Source: CANJIV01 sp046330225
Lineage (GTDB): Bacteria > Actinomycetota > Thermoleophilia > Solirubrobacterales > Solirubrobacteraceae
Direction of reading: 5' to 3'
DNA length: 64,000 bases
NCBI GenBank assembly: GCA_046330225.1
Contig: JAXLTD010000010.1
Span: 62,001-126,000, forward strand
The first letter of the stretch is position 1, and the number at the start of each line of letters is the position of its first letter. The translations under genes were made by a program, and so were the position numbers. Shown piece by piece: positions 46,839 to 55,083 of the stretch. Under the pieces are notes generated by a model. That model saw only the letters and a list, made by a program, of their open reading frames with translations. It was not told the origin of the DNA and did not search any database.

Positions 46839-48515
46839 ATGCCCGCCCAGTTTGTGACTTCAGCGCCGGCTGGCGGGCCCGACCAGTCGCCGCACTCCGC
46901 GGCGGGGGACGGACGCCGGGTGTGGCGGCTCGACTGGTTCGATGCGGGTGTCCTGGGCGTGCTGGCACTCGCCTCGCTGGTCTTCCTTGCCGTTCTCGCG
47001 ATCCACGGCGGCGAGTGGACCGGCGTGGAGGGATTCATCGCCGGCGACCAGGCGCAGTACCTCAGCTGGGTCCGCGAGTCCGGTCGGAATCTGCTGATCG
47101 GCAACCAGTTCGACATCCCCGCAGGGAACCCAGTCCTGCTCTACCCGCCGCTGCTGGCCTCCGGCGGGCTGAACCGCCTCGGGTTGCCGGTCGCTGCCGC
47201 GTACCTCCTCTGGAAGCCGGTTGGCGTGCTCGTGATGTTCTTCGGGGTGCGGGCGTTCGTTCGGCATCTGCTCGCGGGGCGATGGGAGCGGCGAGCCGCG
47301 CTCGTTGTGGCGCTGTTCTTCGGCCCTCCGGCGGCCGCGCTGGGCATCGGGATTCTCGGCGGCGAGTCGAGCGCCACACTGCAGTTCATCGCTGGCGAGA
47401 CCTGGCCGGTGGGCCACCTCTGGGGATACCCGATGACCGCGATTGCGGTCGGGCTCATGCCGGTGGCGTTCCTGGCGGCCAATCGGGCCCGGGCGGCGGA
47501 GGCGCCGAGCTGGGCGCGCCCTGGGCGGGCAGCCTGGGCTGGCGCGGCCGCCGCGCTCGCGGTGAGCTGGATTCACCCGTGGCAGGGCATCATCCTGCTC
47601 GCGACGGTCACCCTTGCCTGTCTGTGGGACGCGTGGTCGGCGCGCGACGCGGCGCAGCTCCGCACGGACGCAGCGCGACTGTGGCCGCTGGTCGGGTTGG
47701 GCGTGGCTCCGCTTGGCGCATTCGCCATCCTGACCGCGTCGAACGCCTCGTGGTCCCGCGTGGCGGAGGTGTACCGCACCGAGTTCGACCGCTGGCCGGC
47801 CTGGCTGTTCGTCCTCGCGATGGCCCCGCTGGCGCTTCCCGCCCTGCTCGGCTACCGCGGGCGCGCCTCCGGGTGGGCTGATCGGGTGCTGCGCCTCTGG
47901 GCCCCGGTCGACCTGGCGCTCTACCTCGCGCCTGTCGGCACGTTCCCGTTCCATGCGTTCAACGGAGTGGCGGTCCCGCTCGGGGTCCTCGCAGTGCGCG
48001 GGGTCGCGCCGCACGTTCGGGCGGCCGCTCCGCACCGCCGCCGGACGGTGGCGATCCTGACGGCGGCAGCCCTGGCGCTGCTCGTCGTCCCGGCGGGAGC
48101 CGACCGCATCCGTTCGGCCCGCACGGCGGTCGCGTTCAACGTTGAGCCGTACTGGTACAGCTCCGGCGAGCGCGACGCCCTCGACGCGCTCCGCAAGGAC
48201 TCGCGGGCCGGCGGAGTGCTCGCGAGTCCGCGGCTGGGGCAGCTCGTTCCGGCGGCGGCGGGCCGCGCCACGTGGGCGGGCACCGTGTCCTGGACGCCGG
48301 ACTTCGCGGCAAGGGCTGCCGCGGCCACGGCGCTCATGCGCGGCCAGCTCGGGCCGGCGGCGGCCCGCCGCCTCGTGCGGCGCACGCGCGCCCGCTTCAT
48401 CCTTCAGGACTGCAGCCAGACGGCGGACCTGCGGCGCGCGCTCGGCACGGTGCTGTTGTCGCAGCGCCGCTACGGGTGCGCGACGGTCGCCGTGCTTGCG
48501 CCGCGGCGGCGGTGA
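46839..48515 (+). CDS. Polytopic membrane protein of an unassigned family, paralogue C
   Basis: A 558-residue member of the same family as 39499 and 45218. It has a longer cytoplasmic N-terminus (about 35 residues), about 11-12 helices, and an outside C-terminal domain. Family motifs: DQAQYLSW, LIGN, LLWKPVG, LWGYPMTAIAV, SWIHPWQG, GTFPFH, GGVLA, SWTP, YGCATV. Its 3' end overlaps the convergent YfhO gene by 46 bases. It has its own promoter with a C9 tract, unlike paralogue B. Confidence 0.68.
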   Translation: MPAQFVTSAPAGGPDQSPHSAAGDGRRVWRLDWFDAGVLGVLALASLVFLAVLAIHGGEWTGVEGFIAGDQAQYLSWVRESGRNLLIGNQFDIPAGNPVLLYPPLLASGGLNRLGLPVAAAYLLWKPVGVLVMFFGVRAFVRHLLAGRWERRAALVVALFFGPPAAALGIGILGGESSATLQFIAGETWPVGHLWGYPMTAIAVGLMPVAFLAANRARAAEAPSWARPGRAAWAGAAAALAVSWIHPWQGIILLATVTLACLWDAWSARDAAQLRTDAARLWPLVGLGVAPLGAFAILTASNASWSRVAEVYRTEFDRWPAWLFVLAMAPLALPALLGYRGRASGWADRVLRLWAPVDLALYLAPVGTFPFHAFNGVAVPLGVLAVRGVAPHVRAAAPHRRRTVAILTAAALALLVVPAGADRIRSARTAVAFNVEPYWYSSGERDALDALRKDSRAGGVLASPRLGQLVPAAAGRATWAGTVSWTPDFAARAAAATALMRGQLGPAAARRLVRRTRARFILQDCSQTADLRRALGTVLLSQRRYGCATVAVLAPRRR

Positions 48516-51025
48516 CGGCGCGCGGCGAGGCCGGCGAGGCCGGCGCCGGCCAGCATCGCCGCCAGGGCCCCGATGCTGATGATGGTGCCCACCCGGGCGA
48601 CGGTTGGCTCGTAGCGCATGACGATCTGGTGCCGACCGGCCGGGACAGACACGCCGCGGAGGAGGTAGTCCACCTGGCGGATCGGAACGGCCCGACCGTC
48701 CACCGTCGCCGACCAGCCTGGATAATGGACATCGCTCACGACGGCGAGGCCCGGTCGGGGGTCGAGGGTGTCGATCACGGTCTCCTGCGCGGACCAGCGC
48801 ACGATGCGCGCCTGCGAGCCGCCTGCGCTCGGCTTCGAGCCGCCGGCCGGGAGGCCGGGAATCGGCCGCTCGGTGATCACGGTTGAGCGGAGGTCCGGCC
48901 CCGACGGATCCCCGACGGCCTGGAGCGCAGCGGCGCCGGTGGCGACGACGTGCTGTGCGTGGACCACGAAGGCCCGGGGCAGCGCATCGGGGTTGCGGTA
49001 GAGGCGGCCGTCGGGCGCATCGTAGGTCTGGCGGAGCCCGAGCCCCGGCGGCAGCAGGGCGCCCGGATGCGTGCCGTAGCGGGCCGCGAAGGCTCGCAGG
49101 TCGTGCGGTGCCAGGATGTCCCGAACGCCGAGCATGCCCAGGATGCGAAGCGACGGTCGCGTGACCCCAAGGGCGAGCTGCGGCGTGCCGGGGGCGTAAC
49201 CGAGCGGGAAGACGTAGCGGCGCCACACCTGCTCGTAGCGGCGGACCACCGGGAAGTCGTAGGCCCGCGCATCGAGGAGGCCGAACCGCATCGACAGATC
49301 GGGGGAGAGGCTGTCGCCGAGCCCGGCAAACCGCGCCGGCCGATGGGACCGCAGGACCCTGATCACAGGCGTCGCCGGCACGGCGGCCACCGTCGCGTCG
49401 ATGGCCGGGTTGAACCCGGCGCCGGAAGCGAACAGGTCCAGCGTGGTCAGGATCGCGGCGGCGGGCGCAACGAAGCTCCGATGCGTCTGTGTTCGCAGCG
49501 CCCACACCACGAGACACAGGCTGGCGCCAGCGGCCAGCGTCCACGAAGCCAGCGCGCGGCCCCGGGCGATCGCCGCGTCCGCCACGGGGTCGGCGAGCCC
49601 GCCGGCCACGCGGATGCCATCCCAGATCGCGCTGGCCGGCGTCCGAGCCACGACGACGGCGACGGGCACGAGCGCCACCGCGCCGGCGATCCACAGCGCT
49701 GCCCGCCCGGCCCGGCGCGTCCGCAGATCCTCGAGGCCGAAGCCGGCCAGGAGCGCGAGCGCGAGGAGGTACACAACGGCGAGCCGCGTGTTATTGGACT
49801 GCCGGAAGAACGGAAGTGCACCCGCGGCATCGCGCAGTCCGGGCACGCCGAAGGCGACCGCGAGCGCGACGGCGGCGACGGCGGCGAAGAGCAGGCGAGC
49901 GCCGCGCTCCCTCGTCGGCGCTCGGTGGCGCAGCGTCGTCACCGCGGCGACGAGCGCCAGCATGAGCGGGAGGGCGCCGGCGTACAGCGCTCGCGACACG
50001 AACAGGCCCACGCGGTCGCCGCTGACATCGGTCGGGTCCCCGAAGTAGCCAGGCATCACGATTCCCGCAGCCCAGCGCAGCGGGATCCGCGGCGATACCC
50101 CAAGGTCGGTCCGGTTCCGCCAGTCGGCGGAGTTGAGGAGGAGCTCGGTGAAGGGGAGCAGCGCGACTGCCGCGAGTGCGCAGGCGGTGCAGGCGGCGCC
50201 GGCGAGCCAGGCCAGCGCAGGCCCGAGCTTTGCCCTCCCCTCCGCCGCTCGCGCGTGCGCGGCGAGGCGCCAGGCAGCGTAGATGAGCGAGAGAACAAAG
50301 GCATGGAAGGCAGACTCGGGATGGCCGGCGGTGAGGCAGCCCGCCGCGACCGCCGCGGTTGCGGCGGCGGGCACCGGGCCGGGCCTGGCCACGAGCCGGT
50401 CGATGGCTACCAGCAGCCAAGGTGTGAGGGCGTAGACACTGGCGAACGGATACAGGAGGTGCACCGTCAGGTAGAGCCCGAATCCGTAGGCCAGGCCCGC
50501 GAGCAGCGCCCCGGCGCCACCCTGGCCTCGCCGGCGCGCGAGCACGAAGGTCCCCAGGCATGCCACGAACAGCTTGAGCGCCGCAACGAGGCCCAACGAC
50601 CACCAGAACGGCAGCACGTACGACGGGAGGCTGAAGGGCGACACGATCGCCGACTGCATGTCCGCCAGGTAGGGGCGGCCGGCGCCGATGTAGGGATTCC
50701 ACAGCAGTCCCTGGCCGAGCCGGTTGCGGCTGTACTCGAGCCACGGGATGTACTGCGTCGCCGGGTCGTAGAGCTCCGGGTTCGCGGGGCGATCGAAATC
50801 TGGCGGCGCGACAGCCGACCACGGCGTTCGTGCGTAGAGCAGGTCGGTGGGCGAGAGGGTCTGCCCCGGCGCGAGGGAGGGCGCCACGAAGGCGAGCGAC
50901 AGGACCGCGTAGATCAGGGCGGCGGTGCGCGTTGGCCGGCGGCGCGAGGCCGCGCAGGCCCGGCGGAAGCGAGCTCCCGCCCCGCTCGAGGCGCCGGGCG
51001 CGAGCCTGCTCAGCGACCACTTCAT
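48470..51025 (-). CDS. YfhO-family membrane protein
   Basis: An 851-residue polytopic protein with about 13 helices. It begins with a basic cytoplasmic stretch, and the first outside loop has DPATQYIPWLEYSRN and LWNPYIGAGRPYLAD. The large outside C-terminal region ends with YPGWSATVDG and VPAGRHQIVMRYEP, the diagnostic beta-domain of YfhO proteins. In Firmicutes YfhO is required for glycosylation of lipoteichoic acid, so a GT-C role in adding sugars to an envelope polymer is likely. ATG at 51025 is 10 bases after the stop of the spermidine-synthase-like gene, forming a two-gene unit. The 3' end overlaps paralogue C. Confidence 0.82.
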   Translation of the reverse strand: MKWSLSRLAPGASSGAGARFRRACAASRRRPTRTAALIYAVLSLAFVAPSLAPGQTLSPTDLLYARTPWSAVAPPDFDRPANPELYDPATQYIPWLEYSRNRLGQGLLWNPYIGAGRPYLADMQSAIVSPFSLPSYVLPFWWSLGLVAALKLFVACLGTFVLARRRGQGGAGALLAGLAYGFGLYLTVHLLYPFASVYALTPWLLVAIDRLVARPGPVPAAATAAVAAGCLTAGHPESAFHAFVLSLIYAAWRLAAHARAAEGRAKLGPALAWLAGAACTACALAAVALLPFTELLLNSADWRNRTDLGVSPRIPLRWAAGIVMPGYFGDPTDVSGDRVGLFVSRALYAGALPLMLALVAAVTTLRHRAPTRERGARLLFAAVAAVALAVAFGVPGLRDAAGALPFFRQSNNTRLAVVYLLALALLAGFGLEDLRTRRAGRAALWIAGAVALVPVAVVVARTPASAIWDGIRVAGGLADPVADAAIARGRALASWTLAAGASLCLVVWALRTQTHRSFVAPAAAILTTLDLFASGAGFNPAIDATVAAVPATPVIRVLRSHRPARFAGLGDSLSPDLSMRFGLLDARAYDFPVVRRYEQVWRRYVFPLGYAPGTPQLALGVTRPSLRILGMLGVRDILAPHDLRAFAARYGTHPGALLPPGLGLRQTYDAPDGRLYRNPDALPRAFVVHAQHVVATGAAALQAVGDPSGPDLRSTVITERPIPGLPAGGSKPSAGGSQARIVRWSAQETVIDTLDPRPGLAVVSDVHYPGWSATVDGRAVPIRQVDYLLRGVSVPAGRHQIVMRYEPTVARVGTIISIGALAAMLAGAGLAGLAARRHRRRGASTATVAHP

Positions 51026-51035
51026 CGGGCCGGGC

Positions 51036-53417
51036 TCAGATGGCGGCGGGGCTGACGTCTGCCGTCGCCGGAGGCGCCGGAGGCGCCGGCTCCGCGGCCG
51101 GCGGCTCGGGCTCCGGCCAGCGGCCGAAGGCGGCGTCGGCCAGCGCGACGAGGTAGCACCCGAACGCGGCAACCGTGGTGAGCGCGAAGCCAAAGGTGAT
51201 CGCGAGCGTCACGGCGGCGACGCTCGCCACGACCGAGGCGATTCCGTTGATCCCCCAGGCCCACGGCACGCCGGCGGGATAGAGGTCGGCGAGGCGGCGC
51301 AGGCCGATCGGCATCGCCATGCCGAGGAGAACCCCGAGCGGCGCGAGCAGCGCGCACGTCACCGCAAGGCGCCCCGCGAAGGGCAGGTCGATGAGGGCCC
51401 GCAGGAGCGGCCCGAGGCCGTAGGAGCTCGCGGCAATGAGCGCGCACGCGGTGGCGAGCACCGCCACAAGCTGGCGCCGGGGGTCCGGTCGCAGGCGGGC
51501 GGTGAGCGCTGCGCCGGCGCCGGTCGAGACGAGCAGCGCGAACAGGACGACCGAGAGCGCGTAGGTGGGGAAGCCGAGGAACAGCACGAAGCGCTGGATG
51601 AGCACGACTTCGAGCATGAGAAAGCCCAGCCCAATCGCGGCGAAGTAGACCAGCGATCCGGCTGGAGGCCGCCCCTGGCGGCGCACGAGCGCCAGCGGCA
51701 CGACGACGGCGAGGGCCGCGAGGGCGAGCAGGATCCCAAGCGTGATGAGCAGCACGACGATCGGGTCGGGCACGCCAATCTCGGCGGATGTCGCCCCGCC
51801 GCCGAGACGGTCGAAGCGCTTCATGAAGAAGAAGAACGGCTTGTCGTCGGTCGGGGCGCAGACGTCGAGCCGGTAGGACTCGCAGAAGGCCTGCGGACTC
51901 GAGGCCGCGGCGAGCTGACGCCATTCGCGCTGATACGGGCCGCCCGGCGCGAAGGCGACGCCCGACCCGCGCTCCCGGGCCAGGCGCCGGATCCTCACGA
52001 GTTCGGCTGCAGTGAAGGGCTCGAGGCGCGAGAGCACGGCCGCGTAGGAGAAGCTGCGCAGGTACAGGCTGTAGCGGCCGAGCACGACGACGACGTTGCG
52101 CTCGGGATGCCGGATTCCGCGCCGACGGAGAGCTTCGAGGGTCAGCACGGTCGCGCGCAGCGCCTCGTCGCCGACGTGGCGGTATGGGCGGGACACGTTG
52201 AGCACGCCACGAGGCGCGAGATGGTCGTAGTACTCGCGGAATGCCTCCACCGTGTAGAGGTTGTTCTCGGTGAGCGCGAATGCCTGGGCTGAGCTCGCGC
52301 TGAACGTGTCGACGAACCCGATCTGGATGTGGTCGTACTTCTTGTCTCGCGCGGCAAGGGTCGAGCGGCCGTCGCCGATCGTCGTGCTGACCCGCGGGAG
52401 TGTGTACGGGGACCCCGAAACCGCCCCGAGATCGCCGTCGACGGCGTCGCGGATGCGGCGATTGAGCTCGATGACGTCGACCGACCGCTGGCGCTGCGAA
52501 AGCGCCGTCAGGATGTCGCGCCCCCCGCCGCCGCCGATGACGAGTGCGCGGCCCCCGCGGCTGAGCTCGTAGCCGATGCTCGGCGGGCCCTCCTGCAGCC
52601 GGCGCCAGCCGGGGAGCGGGGTGCCGCGGCGGTGGCTGATGACCTGACCGACGTTCCGGTCATAGACCACGAGCCCGTCGGCGCCGTTTGCCGGCGCATA
52701 CGCCATCACCCGGGCAAGCGGAGTCCAGTAGTCGGCGACGGGCACGAGCGGCCCTTCCGGGTCCACGTACAGCAGCGCGGTGGCACCAGCGACGGCGACG
52801 AACGCCGTGGCGGCGGCGGCGGTGATTCCGGCGATTCGGCGGTCCCGGACGGTCTCCCAGCCGAAGAGCGCGGCAGCCGCAGCGCCCACGACGGCGAGTG
52901 CCGCGATCAGCGTCGGCGCATCCACGAGCCACATGAGCGGCACGACCGCGACGGCCCCGATGCCGGCGCCGATGAGGTCGAGGGCGTAGACCCGGCCGAT
53001 GTGGCGTGTGTAGCCGCGGACGGCGAGCGCGATGACGATCCCGCTGGCGAAGAGCGGGAGCGCCGCGAGCAGACAGGCGAAGGCGAGGGTGAGTATGAAA
53101 CGGGCCGACATCCCGTCGGCCAGGCTGTAGTCCAGCCGCACGAGGATCGTGACGCCGACCGCGGTCAGGACGGCGAAGCCGATGCTCCACCGCGCCAGCG
53201 TCCGCTGCAGCGGCGCTCGTTCGAACCAGGCCGGCTTGACGTAGATCAGAATCGCGCCGCCGCCCAGGCCAAGCAGAGCGAGCGAGATCGCGAGGAAGCC
53301 GAAGTGGTAATAGAGGACGGTCCCGAGCAGGCGCGTGAGCAGGACTTGGAGCGCAAGCGTCGCCCCCGCGATCAGGCCCACCCCGGCCAGCACCCTGGAG
53401 GGCGGCGTACGAAGCAT
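51036..53417 (-). CDS. Membrane-embedded spermidine synthase-like protein
   Basis: A 793-residue protein of three parts: about six helices (to about 235), a cytoplasmic or outside SAM-fold domain (about 235-565), and about six to seven helices again. The middle part has the glycine-rich GGGGGRDILTALSQ motif followed by the acidic VIELNRRIRDAV, as in spermidine synthases. The polyamine-binding acidic residues are not clearly conserved, so polyamine synthesis is doubtful. ATG 53417 is preferred over 53426 because it stands 7 bases after a TAGGAT box that covers the other ATG. It shares an operon with YfhO, which points to envelope glycan work. Confidence 0.72.
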   Translation of the reverse strand: MLRTPPSRVLAGVGLIAGATLALQVLLTRLLGTVLYYHFGFLAISLALLGLGGGAILIYVKPAWFERAPLQRTLARWSIGFAVLTAVGVTILVRLDYSLADGMSARFILTLAFACLLAALPLFASGIVIALAVRGYTRHIGRVYALDLIGAGIGAVAVVPLMWLVDAPTLIAALAVVGAAAAALFGWETVRDRRIAGITAAAATAFVAVAGATALLYVDPEGPLVPVADYWTPLARVMAYAPANGADGLVVYDRNVGQVISHRRGTPLPGWRRLQEGPPSIGYELSRGGRALVIGGGGGRDILTALSQRQRSVDVIELNRRIRDAVDGDLGAVSGSPYTLPRVSTTIGDGRSTLAARDKKYDHIQIGFVDTFSASSAQAFALTENNLYTVEAFREYYDHLAPRGVLNVSRPYRHVGDEALRATVLTLEALRRRGIRHPERNVVVVLGRYSLYLRSFSYAAVLSRLEPFTAAELVRIRRLARERGSGVAFAPGGPYQREWRQLAAASSPQAFCESYRLDVCAPTDDKPFFFFMKRFDRLGGGATSAEIGVPDPIVVLLITLGILLALAALAVVVPLALVRRQGRPPAGSLVYFAAIGLGFLMLEVVLIQRFVLFLGFPTYALSVVLFALLVSTGAGAALTARLRPDPRRQLVAVLATACALIAASSYGLGPLLRALIDLPFAGRLAVTCALLAPLGVLLGMAMPIGLRRLADLYPAGVPWAWGINGIASVVASVAAVTLAITFGFALTTVAAFGCYLVALADAAFGRWPEPEPPAAEPAPPAPPATADVSPAAI

Positions 53418-53424
53418 CGCCGGC

Positions 53425-53430
53425 ATCCTA
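53425..53430 (-). promoter_or_regulatory. -10 box (TAGGAT) of the spermidine synthase-like gene
   Basis: It lies 7 bases before ATG 53417 and overlaps the alternative ATG at 53426. Confidence 0.5.
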
Positions 53431-53487
53431 TCTTCGCCCGTGCGTGGCCGCCGCACCGGAGTACGCCGCCTGGCGCGCCGGCTCGGC

Positions 53488-53493
53488 TAGGCT
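53488..53493 (+). promoter_or_regulatory. -10 box (TAGGCT) of the GT2 gene at 53501
   Basis: It lies 7 bases before ATG 53501 and selects this start over the in-frame GTG at 53444. Confidence 0.5.
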
Positions 53494-53500
53494 CCTCGCG

Positions 53501-54283
53501 ATGTCACGTCCGGCTCGTCCGCTGCCGGCGGCGCCGGGGGTTGCCGCCACGACTCCGCTCGACGGCGACCCGCTCGTGAGCGTCTTGATCCCCGCCTTCA
53601 ACGAGGCCGCCACGCTCCCCGCCGTGATCGACCGGGTGAGCGCGCTCCCGTTCCGGACCGAGTTGATCGTCGTCGACGACGGATCGACCGACGCGACCCC
53701 GGAGGTGCTGGCCAGCCTCGGGCACGAGCGGGCGGCTGGGCTCTCCGTGGTTCGGCTGCCCGTCAATCGCGGGAAGGGGGCAGCGGTCCGCACCGCGATC
53801 GCCAAGTCAACGGGCGACATCGTCGTCGTGCAGGATGCGGATCTCGAGTACGACCCAACCGACTTGCCGCGGCTGCTCGCGCCGATCGTGGACGGTCACG
53901 CCGATGTGGTGTACGGGACACGGCTGCGCGGCGGCCAGGCCCAGCGGGCCCACCTGTTCTGGCACTACGCTGGCAACCGGTTCCTCTCACTCCTCACCGA
54001 CGTGCTTTACAACACGACGATCTCGGACATGGAGGTTGGCTACAAGGCGTTCCGCGGCGAACTCGTCCGCGACATCCCGCTGGTGTCGGAACGGTTCGGC
54101 TTCGAGCCGGAGATCACCGCGAAGCTGCTTCGCCGAGGGGGCGTGCGGATCTACGAGGTTCCAATTGCGTACTACGGGCGTTCCTACTCGGAGGGCAAGA
54201 AGATCACGTGGCGCGACGGCATCCGTGCGGTGGGCGCGCTGGTCCGCTTCCGCGTCGAGCGACCGCTCCGCCGGCCGGGTTGA
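53501..54283 (+). CDS. GT2 glycosyltransferase, polyprenyl-phosphate glucose/mannose synthase-like
   Basis: A 260-residue GT-A enzyme with VSVLIPAFNEAATLPAV, IVVDDGSTDATPEVL, NRGKGAAVRTAI and VVQDADLEYDP (metal site). It also has GYKAFRGEL and RFGFEPEITAKLLRRG, the signature of soluble polyprenyl-phosphate glycosyltransferases, and YYGRSYSEGKKITWRDG near the C-terminus. It is the third such enzyme in the locus, so several lipid-linked sugars may be made. It converges with the methyltransferase gene (3 bases between stops). Confidence 0.83.
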   Translation: MSRPARPLPAAPGVAATTPLDGDPLVSVLIPAFNEAATLPAVIDRVSALPFRTELIVVDDGSTDATPEVLASLGHERAAGLSVVRLPVNRGKGAAVRTAIAKSTGDIVVVQDADLEYDPTDLPRLLAPIVDGHADVVYGTRLRGGQAQRAHLFWHYAGNRFLSLLTDVLYNTTISDMEVGYKAFRGELVRDIPLVSERFGFEPEITAKLLRRGGVRIYEVPIAYYGRSYSEGKKITWRDGIRAVGALVRFRVERPLRRPG

Positions 54284-54286
54284 GCC

Positions 54287-55018
54287 TCAGGGCCGACGGG
54301 CGATGGCGACGAGCGACAGCCCCCACGGTGGCCGCCGCCGCGCCTCAACGGTCCGCCACGCTCCGACCATTCGCTCGTAGGCGGCAAGCGAGCGCGGTCC
54401 GAGCGAGCGGGCGCCGGCGCGATTCTTGACCCACCATCCGGGGACGCCGAGCAGGTTGAACGAGTAGAGATCGGCAAGCTCCAGGCCGGATCCCGCCACG
54501 AGGCTGGCGACCCGATCGCGCGTGTAGCGCCGGTGATGGCCGAAGGTGCGGTCCAAGGCGCCGTAGAGGCGCGGATGGGCCGGCACGAGCAGGGCGAGCG
54601 CGCCCCCCGGCCGCAGGGCACCCGCAAGCTCGTCCATGGCGCCGGCGTCGTCCTCGACGTGCTCGAGCACGTTTTGGCAGAGCACGAGTCCCCACGTGCC
54701 AGCGGTGGCGGCGATCGCCGCCGATCCCGGCACCCGATCCGAGGCGAGCGTCACGCGGGCGTCGTGCCCGAAGCGCCGCTCCAGCTCAACGTCGAAGGCG
54801 GGATCAGGCTCGACGAGCAGCAGGCGCTTGGCGCCGGCGTCGAGGAGCCGCTCGGTGAACGTCCCGATCCCGGGGCCCACCTCGAGGACGGCGTCCGAGA
54901 GCACCGGGCGAAACTGATCGAACATCCAGTCCGCCAGGCGGTGCGCGTCGGCGAGCTCATCCAGGTCGAAGCGGCTGGGCGTGGGCGGGGCCGCCGGAAT
55001 TGGGCGCAGAGCGACCAC
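54287..55018 (-). CDS. Class I SAM-dependent methyltransferase
   Basis: A 243-residue methyltransferase with VLEVGPGIGTFTERLL (SAM loop, near residue 45), the acidic residue in LLLVEPDP, and LVLCQNVLEHVEDDAG (motif IV region), plus HHRRYTRDRV downstream as in methyltransferases of glycan clusters. The GTG at 55018 is chosen over GTG 55066 because a TACCCT box stands 6 bases before it. The longer form would also leave only 17 bases to the divergent gene. The substrate is not known. Confidence 0.75.
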   Translation of the reverse strand: MVALRPIPAAPPTPSRFDLDELADAHRLADWMFDQFRPVLSDAVLEVGPGIGTFTERLLDAGAKRLLLVEPDPAFDVELERRFGHDARVTLASDRVPGSAAIAATAGTWGLVLCQNVLEHVEDDAGAMDELAGALRPGGALALLVPAHPRLYGALDRTFGHHRRYTRDRVASLVAGSGLELADLYSFNLLGVPGWWVKNRAGARSLGPRSLAAYERMVGAWRTVEARRRPPWGLSLVAIARRP

Positions 55019-55024
55019 GGCGCC

Positions 55025-55030
55025 AGGGTA
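55025..55030 (-). promoter_or_regulatory. -10 box (TACCCT) of the methyltransferase gene
   Basis: It lies 6 bases before GTG 55018. Confidence 0.45.
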
Positions 55031-55070
55031 CCGGCGGCAAGCGGCCAGGGCGAGGCTGGGAGCCACGCGA

Positions 55071-55076
55071 TAGTTT
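55071..55076 (+). promoter_or_regulatory. -10 box (TAGTTT) of the first tandem GT39 gene
   Basis: It lies 7 bases before ATG 55084. Confidence 0.45.
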
Positions 55077-55083
55077 GAGCCGC

